A stretch of DNA of 64,000 nt from Roseibaca calidilacus (GCF_001517585.1 NZ_FBYC01000004.1:2437501-2501500), one strand, 5' to 3'; positions 9,826-18,460 are shown, numbered from the stretch's first letter. The notes: generated by a model from the sequence alone, not told the origin. A program made the numbers and translations.

Positions 9826-11154
9826 ATGGGCAAGAAGAAAAAGCTGAAAGCCAAGGTCAACGCGCTGAAAGCACGGCTGGCCGCGACCGAAGCCGCGCTG
9901 GCCGGTGCGGCCAAAGCCGCGCCAACCGTGTCGCCGCTGGCGCCAGACGCCTTCCCCAAGCTGCCGGTCATAGCCGGTGCGCGTTTTGCCACCGCGATGG
10001 CCGGTGTGCGCTATGGCGGCCGGACCGACGTGATGCTGGCGCATCTGGCCCCCGGCACGGTTATGGCGGGCACGTTTACCCGGTCAGCCACCCGCGCCGC
10101 CTCTGTGCTGGATGCGCAGGCCAAGATCGGCGCGCACAGCCCGGAAGGCGCGGCCATTCTGGTCAATTCCGGCAATGCAAACGCCTTTACCGGCGCGGCG
10201 GGCGATCGGTCGGTGCAGGCGATTGCCGGGGCCGTGGCAGAGCGTCTGGGCCTGCCGGCTGCGCGGGTCTTTACCTCGTCCACCGGGGTGATCGGCGAAG
10301 CGCTGCCGCATGAGCGCATTACCGCTGCGCTGGACACGCTGGCAGATGCGCTGCACGAAGACGCGCTGCCCGATGCCGCCCGCGCCATCATGACCACCGA
10401 CACCTACCCCAAGGGTGCAAGCGCCAGCGTGACCATCGACGGTGAAACCGTGCAGATTGCGGGCATTGCCAAAGGTTCCGGCATGATCGCGCCCGATATG
10501 GCGACGATGCTTGTCTATATTTTCACCGATGCCAAGATCACCCAAAGCGTGCTGCAATCCATCGTGGCGCGCGGCACGGATGCCAGCTTCAACTGCATCA
10601 CGGTGGACAGCGACACATCCACATCCGACATGCTGCTGGTGGCCGCAACCGGGGCCAGCAACGCGCCGCTGATTGATGACATGACAAGCGACAACGCCAA
10701 AACCTTTGCCGCCGCGTTGAACGGCGTCATGCTGGACCTTGCGCATCAGGTTGTGCGCGACGGCGAGGGCGCGACCAAATTTGTCGAGGTCGCCGTATCC
10801 GGCGCGCGGTCAGATGCCGATGCCCGCCGCGTGGCCTTGGCCATTGCCAATTCGCCGCTGGTGAAAACCGCCATCGCGGGCGAAGATCCCAACTGGGGCC
10901 GCGTGGTCATGGCCATCGGCAAATCGGGGGCAGAGGCCGACCGCGACCGCCTGTCCATCCGCTTCGGGCCGCATCTGGTTGCCTATCAGGGGCAGGTTGC
11001 GCCCAGCTATACAGAAGAAATCGGCGCCAGCTACATGGAGGGCCAAGAGCTGGTGATCGGCGTGGACCTGCGGCTAGGCGTGGGGGCGGCCAAGGTCTGG
11101 ACCTGCGATCTGACCGACCGGTATATAGAAATCAACGCGGATTACCGCTCGTGA
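9826..11154 (+). CDS. argJ: Bifunctional ornithine acetyltransferase / N-acetylglutamate synthase ArgJ
   Basis: ArgJ recycles the acetyl group from N-acetylornithine to glutamate in arginine synthesis and belongs to the self-cleaving Ntn hydrolases. The cleavage and nucleophile site is visible in KGSGMIAPDMATML, with the Thr as expected new N-terminus of the beta chain, together with NSGNANAFTG and EDPNWGRV. From the ATG at 9826 it is 442 residues; ATGs at 9814 and 9820 are also in frame, but GGGGA at 9816-9820 is best placed for 9826. The first 35 residues are a Lys/Ala-rich, predicted helical extension (MGKKKKLKAKVNALKARLAA) before the usual start of the fold at VSPLAP. A GTG at 9928 would give the compact form but has no ribosome site. 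It is coupled to mutT. Confidence 0.93.
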   Translation: MGKKKKLKAKVNALKARLAATEAALAGAAKAAPTVSPLAPDAFPKLPVIAGARFATAMAGVRYGGRTDVMLAHLAPGTVMAGTFTRSATRAASVLDAQAKIGAHSPEGAAILVNSGNANAFTGAAGDRSVQAIAGAVAERLGLPAARVFTSSTGVIGEALPHERITAALDTLADALHEDALPDAARAIMTTDTYPKGASASVTIDGETVQIAGIAKGSGMIAPDMATMLVYIFTDAKITQSVLQSIVARGTDASFNCITVDSDTSTSDMLLVAATGASNAPLIDDMTSDNAKTFAAALNGVMLDLAHQVVRDGEGATKFVEVAVSGARSDADARRVALAIANSPLVKTAIAGEDPNWGRVVMAIGKSGAEADRDRLSIRFGPHLVAYQGQVAPSYTEEIGASYMEGQELVIGVDLRLGVGAAKVWTCDLTDRYIEINADYRS

Positions 11155-11549
11155 GAATGGTTCTGGTATCTGCCGTGGCGCTGATCGACGCGGACGGGCG
11201 TGTGCTGCTGGCCCAGCGCCCGCCGGGCAAACCCATGGCAGGGCTGTGGGAATTTCCCGGCGGCAAGGTCGAGCCCGGAGAAACCCCAGAGGCTGCGCTT
11301 ATCCGCGAATTGCACGAGGAACTTGGGATTGAGACATGGGGTTCCTGTCTTGCTCCGCTGACATTCGCCAGTCACAGCTATGACGACTTCCACTTGCTGA
11401 TGCCGCTATTTGCCTGTCGCAAATGGGGGGGGCAGCCGCAATCGCGCGAAGGGCAATCCCTGAAATGGGTGCGCCCCGAACGCTTGCGCGACTACCCAAT
11501 GCCCGCAGCCGACCTGCCATTGATTCCCATCCTGCGCGACTGGCTGTGA
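11151..11549 (+). CDS. mutT: MutT-type Nudix 8-oxo-dGTP diphosphatase
   Basis: A 132-residue Nudix hydrolase. The Nudix box is complete: G-x5-E-x7-REUXEEXGU is seen as GKVEPGETPEAALIRELHEE followed by LGIE, and the FPGG and GLWEF sequences ahead of it are typical of MutT. It removes oxidised dGTP from the nucleotide pool. The GTG at 11151 overlaps the argJ stop by four bases; an ATG at 11157 is the alternative start. Translational coupling to argJ is likely. Confidence 0.88.
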   Translation: MRMVLVSAVALIDADGRVLLAQRPPGKPMAGLWEFPGGKVEPGETPEAALIRELHEELGIETWGSCLAPLTFASHSYDDFHLLMPLFACRKWGGQPQSREGQSLKWVRPERLRDYPMPAADLPLIPILRDWL

Positions 11550-11671
11550 GCTTTGCACCCGGTGCGGAAACAGTGGCGCGGCTTTAAGAAAACCGTTTCA
11601 CGATAAAACCATCTCAAGATTTTGCGCCGCCCAAAAGTGGCACAAATGGGGCAAAACTTGGTTAATGCCCG

Positions 11672-11699
11672 TTGGCAATATCTCACCTCATGGTAGTTT
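11672..11699 (+). promoter_or_regulatory. Possible sigma-70 promoter for the 45-residue protein
   Basis: TTGGCA at 11672-11677 and TAGTTT at 11694-11699 with a 16-bp spacer, 25 bp before the start of the small gene at 11724. The match to the -35/-10 consensus is only moderate. Confidence 0.3.
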
Positions 11700-11723
11700 T
11701 TTAGTAACAAAAAGGGATTAGGA

Positions 11724-11861
11724 ATGCTTGCAACCATCGGTATCAGCCGTCACGTCCAAGCCCAAGGCATTCTGGTGAAGCGCTTGGCAAACGGCATGAT
11801 CGTTATTCGGGCAGGTCAGAAGGTGCTGACCGGTCGCCCGATCTCCAAGCGCGTCGCCTGA
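11724..11861 (+). CDS. 45-residue protein of unknown function
   Basis: A very short gene: MLATIGISRHVQAQGILVKR, then 25 further residues ending SKRVA. The protein is basic, has no membrane segment or Cys, and its alternating hydrophobic pattern (GILVKRLANGMIVIRAG) suggests a small beta-hairpin fold. Support for it being real: an AAGGGA ribosome site eight bases before the ATG, its own possible promoter, and a strong intrinsic terminator 24 bp after the stop, so it looks like a complete single-gene unit. I have an impression that similar tiny proteins are common in this order, but I cannot name the family. Confidence 0.6.
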   Translation: MLATIGISRHVQAQGILVKRLANGMIVIRAGQKVLTGRPISKRVA

Positions 11862-11884
11862 ACACCGGCGCGTGGTTTCTACTC

Positions 11885-11916
11885 AAAAGCCCTGGCCACC
11901 TTGGCCAGGGCTTTTT
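11885..11916. terminator. Bidirectional intrinsic terminator
   Basis: A 10-bp GC-rich stem (AGCCCTGGCC at 11888-11897 with GGCCAGGGCT at 11903-11912), five-base loop, extended by A-T pairs on both sides. The + strand ends in TTTTT and the - strand in TTTT, so it can end both the small gene at 11724 and the convergent Trm112-like gene. Confidence 0.85.
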
Positions 11917-11929
11917 CAGATCCTCAAGG

Positions 11930-12115
11930 TCACTCGATCTCTCGCGCCTCGTCCACAAGCATAACGGGAATTCCGTTGCGAATCGGAAAGGCCAGATGGG
12001 CGGGGCGCGAAATCAGCTCTTGCGCCGCCGCGTCATACCGCAGCTGGGCCTTGGTGATCGGGCAGACCAAGGCTTCCAGCATGTGACGGTCAAACCCGCG
12101 CTCATCTGGCGTCAT
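11930..12115 (-). CDS. Trm112-like (UPF0434) small protein
   Basis: A 61-residue protein of the Trm112/UPF0434 family. [20 protein letters not shown] and [17 protein letters not shown] match the usual pattern, but only the first zinc-binding Cys position (VCP) is present, as in many bacterial members. Eukaryotic Trm112 activates methyltransferases; the bacterial role is unclear. Its ATG overlaps the stop of the LON-domain gene by four bases, so the two are translated together. Confidence 0.85.
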   Translation of the reverse strand: MTPDERGFDRHMLEALVCPITKAQLRYDAAAQELISRPAHLAFPIRNGIPVMLVDEAREIE

Positions 12116-12750
12116 TGCATCGCCTCGCCTTCGCCGCCATGCAGGGCAAATTGCATTAACGTCACCAGTGTTTCCCGCCGCGTGGCCAGCGACGGCGCTT
12201 CCAGCAGTGCCTGCTTTTCGTCGGGTTCAAACGGACACAACATAGAGAGCGAATTGATGAGCATTTCGTCATCCGCTTCTTTCAGGCTGCTCCAGTCCGT
12301 TGACAACGCATGATGCGTGAAAAACCGTTCCAGCAGGGGAAAGAACTCTTCCCGGTCAAAGCCAAGATCCGTTTCAGCCGCGCCGCAATCGCGAGCAAAA
12401 TCGGACCACTCTACCTCTGCGCGGCGATAGGGCGTGAACCCCGCCACTTCCTGACGCACCCGAAACCGGGAAATTCCGGTCAGGGTAATCATGTAGCGCC
12501 CGTCCTCGGTTTCGGAAAAAGCCGTCAGGCGCCCCGCACACCCAATGCTGTGCCACCGGTCCGACCCGTCCGGCACGTTGCGCGGCTGCACCATCCCGAT
12601 CAGACGGTGCGGTGTTTTCATGCAGTCTTCCAGCATCGCGATATAACGCGGCTCGAATATGTGCAGGGGCAACCGGGCGCGCGGCAACAGCAGCGCCCCC
12701 GGCAAGGGAAAGACCGATATAAGGTCCGGGAAATCTTTGATCCGCGTCAT
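12112..12750 (-). CDS. LON substrate-binding (N-terminal) domain protein
   Basis: A 212-residue protein made of the Lon N-terminal domain only; no AAA ATPase or protease part follows. Signatures are [20 protein letters not shown] near the start and [20 protein letters not shown] in the middle. Such stand-alone proteins are thought to bind unfolded or regulated substrates, but no activity is established. The ATG at 12750 is preferred to a TTG three codons earlier. It lies between the YbbN-like thioredoxin gene and the Trm112-like gene, all on one strand, as a likely protein-quality operon. Confidence 0.88.
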   Translation of the reverse strand: MTRIKDFPDLISVFPLPGALLLPRARLPLHIFEPRYIAMLEDCMKTPHRLIGMVQPRNVPDGSDRWHSIGCAGRLTAFSETEDGRYMITLTGISRFRVRQEVAGFTPYRRAEVEWSDFARDCGAAETDLGFDREEFFPLLERFFTHHALSTDWSSLKEADDEMLINSLSMLCPFEPDEKQALLEAPSLATRRETLVTLMQFALHGGEGEAMQ

Positions 12751-12777
12751 GCGTGTCAATCTAACCCGAACCGGCCT

Positions 12778-13683
12778 TCAGGCAAATATCATAGACGATA
12801 GCTTGCGACGCCCTTTCGCGGCCAAAGGATCATTCGGCTTAAGCGCATCGAAAATGGTGAAAAGTTGCGCCTTTGCCGCGCCGTCATTCCATTCACGGTC
12901 ACGGCGGAACAATTCCAGAAGCGTGTCGATGGCCTCTGCCACCTGCCCGGCGGCATATTGCGCCTGCGCCAGATCGAACCGCGCCTGATGGTTGTCGGGG
13001 TTGGCGTCGACCATCGCGCGCAAATCATCGACCGGGCCCGCACTGGCGGCCTGCTGCGCCAAGGCCAGCTTGGCGCGTGCGGCGTCCACATCCGGCGCGC
13101 TGGCGATGGCCGCGGGCGCGTTGGCCAGCAGCGCCTCGGCCTGCTCCAGATTGCCCGCCGCAATATGGGCCCGCGCCAGACCGCCAAAGGCGCGCGCGTT
13201 TTCCGGCTCTTCCGACAGCACGGCGGCAAAGACTTGGGCCGCATCTGTCGCCGCCCCTTGGTCCAGCATCTGATCGGCTTCGTCCAGCGCCGCGCCCAGC
13301 CCGCCATCGCCCGCCAACGCAGCCAGTTTATTCACGAATTCCTTCAATTGCGAAGGCGGCTGCGCGCCTTGGAACCCGTCCACCGGCTGGCCCTGAAAGA
13401 AGGCATACACGGTCGGAATGGATTGCACCCGCAACTGCCCGGCCACGGCCTGATTCTCATCCACGTTGACCTTGACCATGCGCACCTTGCCGCGCGCAGC
13501 CTTGACCTCTGCTTCCAGCGCCGGGCCAAGCTGCTTGCACGGCCCGCACCACGGCGCCCAGAAATCGACAATAACCGGCACCTCGCGGCTGGCCTCTATC
13601 ACATCGGCCATGAAGTTTTGGTCGGTTGTATCCTTGATGATGTCGTCACCCGCGCCACCGGCGCTTTGCCCAAATTCCAGCAT
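12778..13683 (-). CDS. Thioredoxin-TPR co-chaperone (YbbN/CnoX-like)
   Basis: A 301-residue protein with an N-terminal thioredoxin domain (residues about 15-120, active site WCGPC at 45-49) and a C-terminal half of TPR-like helices (about 130-290), the architecture of YbbN/CnoX. E. coli CnoX protects GroEL and DnaK clients from oxidation; its active site lacks the full CxxC, whereas this one keeps both Cys, so a redox activity is possible. The gene is followed at 19 bp by the LON-domain gene. Confidence 0.9.
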   Translation of the reverse strand: MLEFGQSAGGAGDDIIKDTTDQNFMADVIEASREVPVIVDFWAPWCGPCKQLGPALEAEVKAARGKVRMVKVNVDENQAVAGQLRVQSIPTVYAFFQGQPVDGFQGAQPPSQLKEFVNKLAALAGDGGLGAALDEADQMLDQGAATDAAQVFAAVLSEEPENARAFGGLARAHIAAGNLEQAEALLANAPAAIASAPDVDAARAKLALAQQAASAGPVDDLRAMVDANPDNHQARFDLAQAQYAAGQVAEAIDTLLELFRRDREWNDGAAKAQLFTIFDALKPNDPLAAKGRRKLSSMIFA

Positions 13684-13755
13684 CTTGGTCCTCTTGGTCC
13701 GAAAAATTCGCGTTGCGATATATATGGGCGCGACCGGCCCGAAACGAAAGGGCGC

Positions 13756-14544
13756 TTACAGGTCGAAACTGGCAAAAACCGGCGCGTGGTCGGAGGGTTG
13801 CTCCCACCCGCGGGCTTCGCGCAACACGCGAGAGCCATGCCCCGCCGCCGCAATATCGCCGCTGGCCCAGATATGGTCCAACCGGCGGCCCTTGTCGGCG
13901 GCGTCCCAATCGCGGGCGCGGTAGGACCACCACGAATACAGCAAGCCCTCTGGAATATCGGCGCGGGTCACATCCACCCAGCCACCCGCCTCTTGCGCAT
14001 TGGTCAGGTGTTCCACCTCTATCGGCGTGTGCGACACGATTTTCAGAAGCTGTTTGTGTGACCAGACGTCATCCTCGCGCGGGGCGATGTTCAGATCCCC
14101 CACAAGGATGGACTTCTCTGGGCGGTTTGCCCTGAAATGATCGCGCATCTCTGTCAGCGTATCCAGTTTGTGGCCGAATTTCTCGTTCACCTCTCGGTCG
14201 GGCACATCGCCCCCCGCCGGGATATAGCAGTTATGAATGGTCACACCGTTTTCCAGCGTGGCGGCCACATGGCGCGCATCGCCCTTGCCGCACCAGTCGA
14301 TATGCCCTGCATCTTGCAACGGAATGCGCGACAGGATGGCGACACCGTTATACCCTTTTTGCCCGCGTGCGGCCCAATGGGTGTAGCCCATCGCCGCAAA
14401 CAGCTCGAACGGAATTTTCTCGACCGGGGATTTGCATTCTTGCAGGCACAGCACATCGGGCGCTTCGTCGCGCAGCAGCTTTTGCACCAGCCCGGCACGC
14501 AGGCGGACAGAGTTGATATTCCATGTAGCAAGCGTAAAGGGCAT
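13756..14544 (-). CDS. xthA: Exodeoxyribonuclease III
   Basis: A 262-residue apurinic/apyrimidinic endonuclease and 3'-5' exonuclease of the ExoIII family. LATWNINSVRLR, LQECKSP (metal-binding Glu), GDLNIAPREDDVWSH (Asp/Asn catalytic pair) and the C-terminal SDHAPVFASF are all present. An AAGGAGA ribosome site precedes the ATG. It is divergent from the soe operon. Confidence 0.95.
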   Translation of the reverse strand: MPFTLATWNINSVRLRAGLVQKLLRDEAPDVLCLQECKSPVEKIPFELFAAMGYTHWAARGQKGYNGVAILSRIPLQDAGHIDWCGKGDARHVAATLENGVTIHNCYIPAGGDVPDREVNEKFGHKLDTLTEMRDHFRANRPEKSILVGDLNIAPREDDVWSHKQLLKIVSHTPIEVEHLTNAQEAGGWVDVTRADIPEGLLYSWWSYRARDWDAADKGRRLDHIWASGDIAAAGHGSRVLREARGWEQPSDHAPVFASFDL

Positions 14545-14620
14545 CCGGTCTCTCCTTTTGCACCCTTACATGCACGCCTGCCCGCATGCCGACAAGGGCG
14601 CGAATTGATACATCTGGACA

Positions 14621-14684
14621 ACACCGTTCCGTTTCTGCTCTGTTAGCGGCACACCGTTCCACGCTTCGGCACCCGCGTGGAACG
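14621..14684 (+). promoter_or_regulatory. Repeat-rich leader of the soe operon (candidate operator)
   Basis: ACACCGTTCC occurs at 14621-14630 and again at 14651-14660, exactly 30 bp apart. The second copy begins a 10-bp perfect inverted repeat, CGTTCCACGC (14655-14664) with GCGTGGAACG (14675-14684), separated by 10 bases and ending six bases before the GGGAGGA ribosome site. It may bind a regulator as DNA or fold as an RNA hairpin in the leader. Confidence 0.5.
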
Positions 14685-14704
14685 CGATGAGGGAGGAACA
14701 GGGT

Positions 14705-17524
14705 ATGCCAAGCCAGCCAACCCCGGACCTGTCGCCGCAGGTCTCGGACGAGGTCCGCAAAACCACATGCTACATGTGCGCCTGCCGCTGCGGGATAAAC
14801 GTGCATATGAAGGGCGGCAAGGTGGCCTATATCGAAGGCAACCGCGATCACCCGGTGAACAAGGGCGTTCTATGCGCCAAGGGCAGCGCCGGGATCATGC
14901 AGCACAATTCGCCCGCCCGGCTACGCGCGCCCTTGAAGCGTGTTGGCCCGCGCGGGTCCGGCAAGTTCCGAGAGATTAGCTGGGAAGAAGCCCTGCAAAC
15001 GGCGGTCGATTGGCTGAAACCCCTGCGCGACACCGCCCCGGAAAAGCTGGCATTTTTCACCGGGCGCGATCAGTCGCAAAGCTTTACCGGCTGGTGGGCG
15101 CAAGCCTTTGGCACGCCCAACTGGGCCGCGCATGGCGGGTTTTGCAGCGTGAACATGGCGGCGGCGGGCATCTACACCATGGGCGGCGCGTTCTGGGAAT
15201 TCGGCCAGCCAGACTGGGACCGCACCAAGCTGTTCATCCTGTTCGGCGTGGCCGAAGACCATGACAGCAACCCCATAAAAATGGGCTTGGGCAAGCTAAA
15301 GGCACGCGGCGCGCGGGTCATTGGCGTGAACCCGATCCGGTCGGGCTATAACGCGATTGCCGATGACTGGGTCGCCATCACCCCCGGCACCGATGGCCTG
15401 TTCATCCTGTCGTTGGTGCATGAACTGCTGCGCGCGGGCAAGATCGACCTTGGCTACCTGATCCGCTACACCAACGCGCCCTATTTGGTAAACGCCCATG
15501 ACGGGCCGGAAAAGGGGCTTTTCCTGCGCGACGCAAACGGCAAACCCATGGTGCGCGACCGCCGCACCGGGCAGGCCGTGGCGTGGGACACCCCCGGCAT
15601 TTCCCCGGACCTTGGCGCGGGGGTAGAGATTGGCGGTGTCACGCACCTGCCCGTATTCCGCCATCTGGCTGATCGCTACCTGTCGCCCGATTACGCGCCC
15701 GATGCGGTGGCCGACCGCTGCGGCATCCCCGCCGCCCGCATTCGCGCCATAGCCGCTGAAATCGCGCGTGTCGCGTTCGAGGAAGAGATCACCATCGACC
15801 AGCCCTGGACCGATTTTCGCGGGATCAAGCACGACAAAATGGTGGGCCGCCCCGTGGCCATGCACGCCATGCGCGGGATTTCGGCCCATTCCAACGGGTT
15901 CCAGACCGCCCGCGCGCTGCATATGCTGCAAATCTTGATAGGGTCTGTCGAAAGCCCCGGCGGCTTCCGCTTCAAACCGCCCTACCCCAAACCGCCAGAG
16001 GCGCACCCCCGCCCCCATGCAGGCTACACGCCGGGCCAGCCGCTGGATGGGCCGCACTTAGGCTATCCGCTGGGGCCGGAACATCTGCTGCTGGATGACG
16101 CAGACCAGCCCAAACGCATAGACAAGGCATTTTCATGGGACGCGCCGCTGTCCGCCCATGGTCTGATGCATATGGTCATCAGCAATGCCCATGCGGGCGA
16201 TCCCTACCCGATCGACACCCTGTTTCTGTATATGGCGAATATGGCATGGAATTCGTCCATGAATACCAGCGCCGTCATGGATATGCTGACTGACCAGAAC
16301 GCCGACGGCAGCTATAAAATTCCGCGCATCATCTATTCCGATGCCTACGCTTCCGAAATGGTGGCCTATGCGGACCTGATCCTGCCAGACACGACCTATC
16401 TGGAACGGCACGATTGTATCTCGCTCCTCGACCGCCCGATTTGCGAGGCAGAGGCGCTGGCCGATTCCATCCGCTGGCCTGTCACCGAACCCGACCGCGA
16501 TGTGCGCCCCTTCCAGAGCACGCTGCTGGAGCTTGGCGCACGGCTGGGCCTGCCCGGCATGGTCACGGATAGCGGCGCGCCCAAGTTCAAGGATTACGCC
16601 GATTACATCACCCACCACGAACGCCGCCCCGGTGTCGGGCCGTTGGCGGGCTTTCGTGGCAATGGCGACGGCAAGGGCCGCGGCGCCCCCAACCCTGACC
16701 AGATACAGCGCTACATCGAAAATGGCGGCTTCTGGATCGACCATATCCCGGCAGAGGCGCAGTTCTTCAAGCCGTGGAACGCAGCCTATCAGGATTGGGC
16801 CGTGGCGCGCGGCATCTATGACAGCCCGCAGCCCTATCTGTTCAATCTTTACTCCGAACCCATGCGCAAGTTCCAGCTTGCCGCCGAAGGGCATGGCCAC
16901 CGCCAGCCCCCTGACCACCTGCGTGCGCGCCTGCGCCAGACGATGGATCCGCTGCCAATCTGGTATCCCACCTTTACCGATGCAGCCACCGACCCTACGG
17001 AATACCCCCTTCATGCCCTGACGCAACGCCCCATGGCGCATTACCACTCATGGGGCAGTCAGAATGCGTGGCTGCGCCAGATACATGGTCACACGCCGCT
17101 TTACGTCTCAGGCGAAATCTGGGCGCAGCACGGCTTCCAGCAGGGCGACTGGGCGATCCTCACCTCGCCCCATGGCCGCATTACCCTGCCCGTGGTGCGG
17201 ATGGATGCGCTGAACGGCCGCACCGTCTGGACATGGAACGCCATCGCCAAACGGCGCGGCGCTTGGGCGCTGGATGACGACGCGCCAGAGGCCACCAAAT
17301 CGCAGCTCTTAAACCACCTGATCCACGAATTGCTGCCGCCCAAGGGCGACGGGCTGCGCTGGGCCAATTCCGACCCGGTCACGGGGCAAGCGGCATGGTA
17401 TGACCTGCGCGTGCGGATCGAAAAAGCGCCCGCAGGCCAGAGCGTTGCCTACCCAGACACGGGCCACCAAGACAGCCCCGTGGCGCCCGCCCCGCGCAAT
17501 CTGGCGCATGTGGTAAAGGACTAG
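14705..17524 (+). CDS. soeA: Molybdopterin catalytic subunit, SoeA-type sulfite dehydrogenase
   Basis: A 939-residue molybdoprotein of the polysulfide reductase/DMSO reductase superfamily. An N-terminal 4Fe-4S site is visible at Cys22, Cys25, Cys29 and Cys57 (TCYMCACRCG and VLCAKG), and Cys147 in GGFCSVNMAA is the likely Mo ligand. There is no Tat signal, so it faces the cytoplasm. The next genes give a four-cluster ferredoxin subunit and a DmsC-like anchor, which is the SoeABC arrangement that oxidises sulfite to sulfate and passes electrons to quinone. The ATG at 14705 follows GGGAGGA; an ATG six codons upstream has no ribosome site. A formate or thiosulfate/polysulfide-type substrate cannot be excluded from sequence alone. 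Confidence 0.8.
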   Translation: MPSQPTPDLSPQVSDEVRKTTCYMCACRCGINVHMKGGKVAYIEGNRDHPVNKGVLCAKGSAGIMQHNSPARLRAPLKRVGPRGSGKFREISWEEALQTAVDWLKPLRDTAPEKLAFFTGRDQSQSFTGWWAQAFGTPNWAAHGGFCSVNMAAAGIYTMGGAFWEFGQPDWDRTKLFILFGVAEDHDSNPIKMGLGKLKARGARVIGVNPIRSGYNAIADDWVAITPGTDGLFILSLVHELLRAGKIDLGYLIRYTNAPYLVNAHDGPEKGLFLRDANGKPMVRDRRTGQAVAWDTPGISPDLGAGVEIGGVTHLPVFRHLADRYLSPDYAPDAVADRCGIPAARIRAIAAEIARVAFEEEITIDQPWTDFRGIKHDKMVGRPVAMHAMRGISAHSNGFQTARALHMLQILIGSVESPGGFRFKPPYPKPPEAHPRPHAGYTPGQPLDGPHLGYPLGPEHLLLDDADQPKRIDKAFSWDAPLSAHGLMHMVISNAHAGDPYPIDTLFLYMANMAWNSSMNTSAVMDMLTDQNADGSYKIPRIIYSDAYASEMVAYADLILPDTTYLERHDCISLLDRPICEAEALADSIRWPVTEPDRDVRPFQSTLLELGARLGLPGMVTDSGAPKFKDYADYITHHERRPGVGPLAGFRGNGDGKGRGAPNPDQIQRYIENGGFWIDHIPAEAQFFKPWNAAYQDWAVARGIYDSPQPYLFNLYSEPMRKFQLAAEGHGHRQPPDHLRARLRQTMDPLPIWYPTFTDAATDPTEYPLHALTQRPMAHYHSWGSQNAWLRQIHGHTPLYVSGEIWAQHGFQQGDWAILTSPHGRITLPVVRMDALNGRTVWTWNAIAKRRGAWALDDDAPEATKSQLLNHLIHELLPPKGDGLRWANSDPVTGQAAWYDLRVRIEKAPAGQSVAYPDTGHQDSPVAPAPRNLAHVVKD

Positions 17525-17533
17525 GCCGATGCA

Positions 17534-17559
17534 GCTTCATCTTGCCCCAAATACTCACG
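17534..17559 (-). repeat. Rhodobacterales-type intergenic repeat, copy 1
   Basis: Read on the minus strand this is GAGTATTTGGGGCAAGATGA and flanks, similar to the copy at 35678-35703 (GAGGATATTTTTGCAAGGAT). It lies between soeA and the small membrane protein gene. The motif is of a type I remember as widespread between genes in this order; its function is unknown. Confidence 0.5.
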
Positions 17560-17584
17560 ACACAACACTGACCAAGGGCGCAGC

Positions 17585-17722
17585 ATGACCCGAACGCTCT
17601 TGCTTATCTTCGCCTTCATCGCGCTGATGCTTGGGTCATTCATCTGGTTCGTGGCCACGTGGAACCCGGACGAGCGCGCGCCCATGTCAATGGTCCCCGC
17701 CCAAGTGGAGCGCGCCGCATGA
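17585..17722 (+). CDS. 45-residue single-span membrane protein inside the soe operon
   Basis: A short gene between soeA and soeB encoding MTRTLLLIFAFIALMLGSFI, then WFVATWNPDERAP and a tail ending VERAA. Residues 4-25 form one clear transmembrane helix with few charges, followed by a Trp/Pro/Asp segment. Its stop overlaps the soeB ATG in the arrangement ATGA (17719-17722), strong evidence that it is translated. The ribosome site is weak (AAGGGCGCAGC). It could be an assembly or stabilising peptide for the anchor subunit, by analogy with small subunits of other respiratory oxidoreductases; that role is inference. Confidence 0.7.
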   Translation: MTRTLLLIFAFIALMLGSFIWFVATWNPDERAPMSMVPAQVERAA

Positions 17723-18459
17723 CCAGCCTGCCCACCAAAACAGACCGCAAACTGGGCCTTGTCATCGACCTTGATACCTGCGTCGGCTGCCATGCCTGCG
17801 TGATTTCCTGCAAGGGCTGGAACACGCAAAACTATGGCGCGCCGCTGTCGGACATGGACGCCTACGGCGCGGAACCCGACGGCACCTTCCTGAACCGCGT
17901 CCACAGCTTCGAGGTGACGCGCGACGCAGCCCCGCCCATGGTCGTGCATTTCCCGAAATCCTGCCTGCATTGCGACAACGCCCCTTGTGTCACGGTCTGC
18001 CCGACCGGGGCCAGCTACAAGCGATCCGAAGATGGCATCGTGCTGGTAAATGAAAGCGCCTGCATCGGCTGCGGCCTGTGTGCATGGGCCTGCCCCTACG
18101 GCGCGCGCGAAATGGACGGGGCAGAAAAGGTAATGAAGAAATGCACCCTCTGCGTGGACCGCATCTATAACGACAACCTGCCAGAGGAAGACCGCGAACC
18201 GGCTTGCGTGCGCACTTGTCCGGCAGGCGCGCGGCATTTTGGCGACCTGTCGGACCCCGAAAGCGATGTGTCGAAACTCGTGGCCGCGCGCGAGGGGTTC
18301 GACCTCATGCCCGAACAAGGCACCGCGCCCGTCAACAAATACCTGCCCCCGCGCGAGCGCGACGCGCTGGATATCCCCGACCTTGCCAGCCTGTGCGACC
18401 CTGCTCCCGAAGCGACGGGCTTCCTTGGCTGGCTGGACCGCGCGCTGGAGAAGCTTTGA
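17719..18459 (+). CDS. soeB: Four-cluster ferredoxin subunit, SoeB-type
   Basis: A 246-residue iron-sulfur protein with 16 Cys in four groups: CVGCHACVISCK, CLHCDNAPCVTVCP, CIGCGLCAWACP and CTLC...CVRTCP, the DmsB/PsrB/SoeB pattern carrying four 4Fe-4S clusters. It should transfer electrons between the SoeA molybdenum site and the membrane subunit. The ATG at 17719 overlaps the stop of the small membrane gene; an upstream in-frame start would overlap it in another frame and is rejected. No signal peptide, in keeping with a cytoplasmic complex. Confidence 0.9.
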   Translation: MTSLPTKTDRKLGLVIDLDTCVGCHACVISCKGWNTQNYGAPLSDMDAYGAEPDGTFLNRVHSFEVTRDAAPPMVVHFPKSCLHCDNAPCVTVCPTGASYKRSEDGIVLVNESACIGCGLCAWACPYGAREMDGAEKVMKKCTLCVDRIYNDNLPEEDREPACVRTCPAGARHFGDLSDPESDVSKLVAAREGFDLMPEQGTAPVNKYLPPRERDALDIPDLASLCDPAPEATGFLGWLDRALEKL

Positions 18460-18460
18460 C

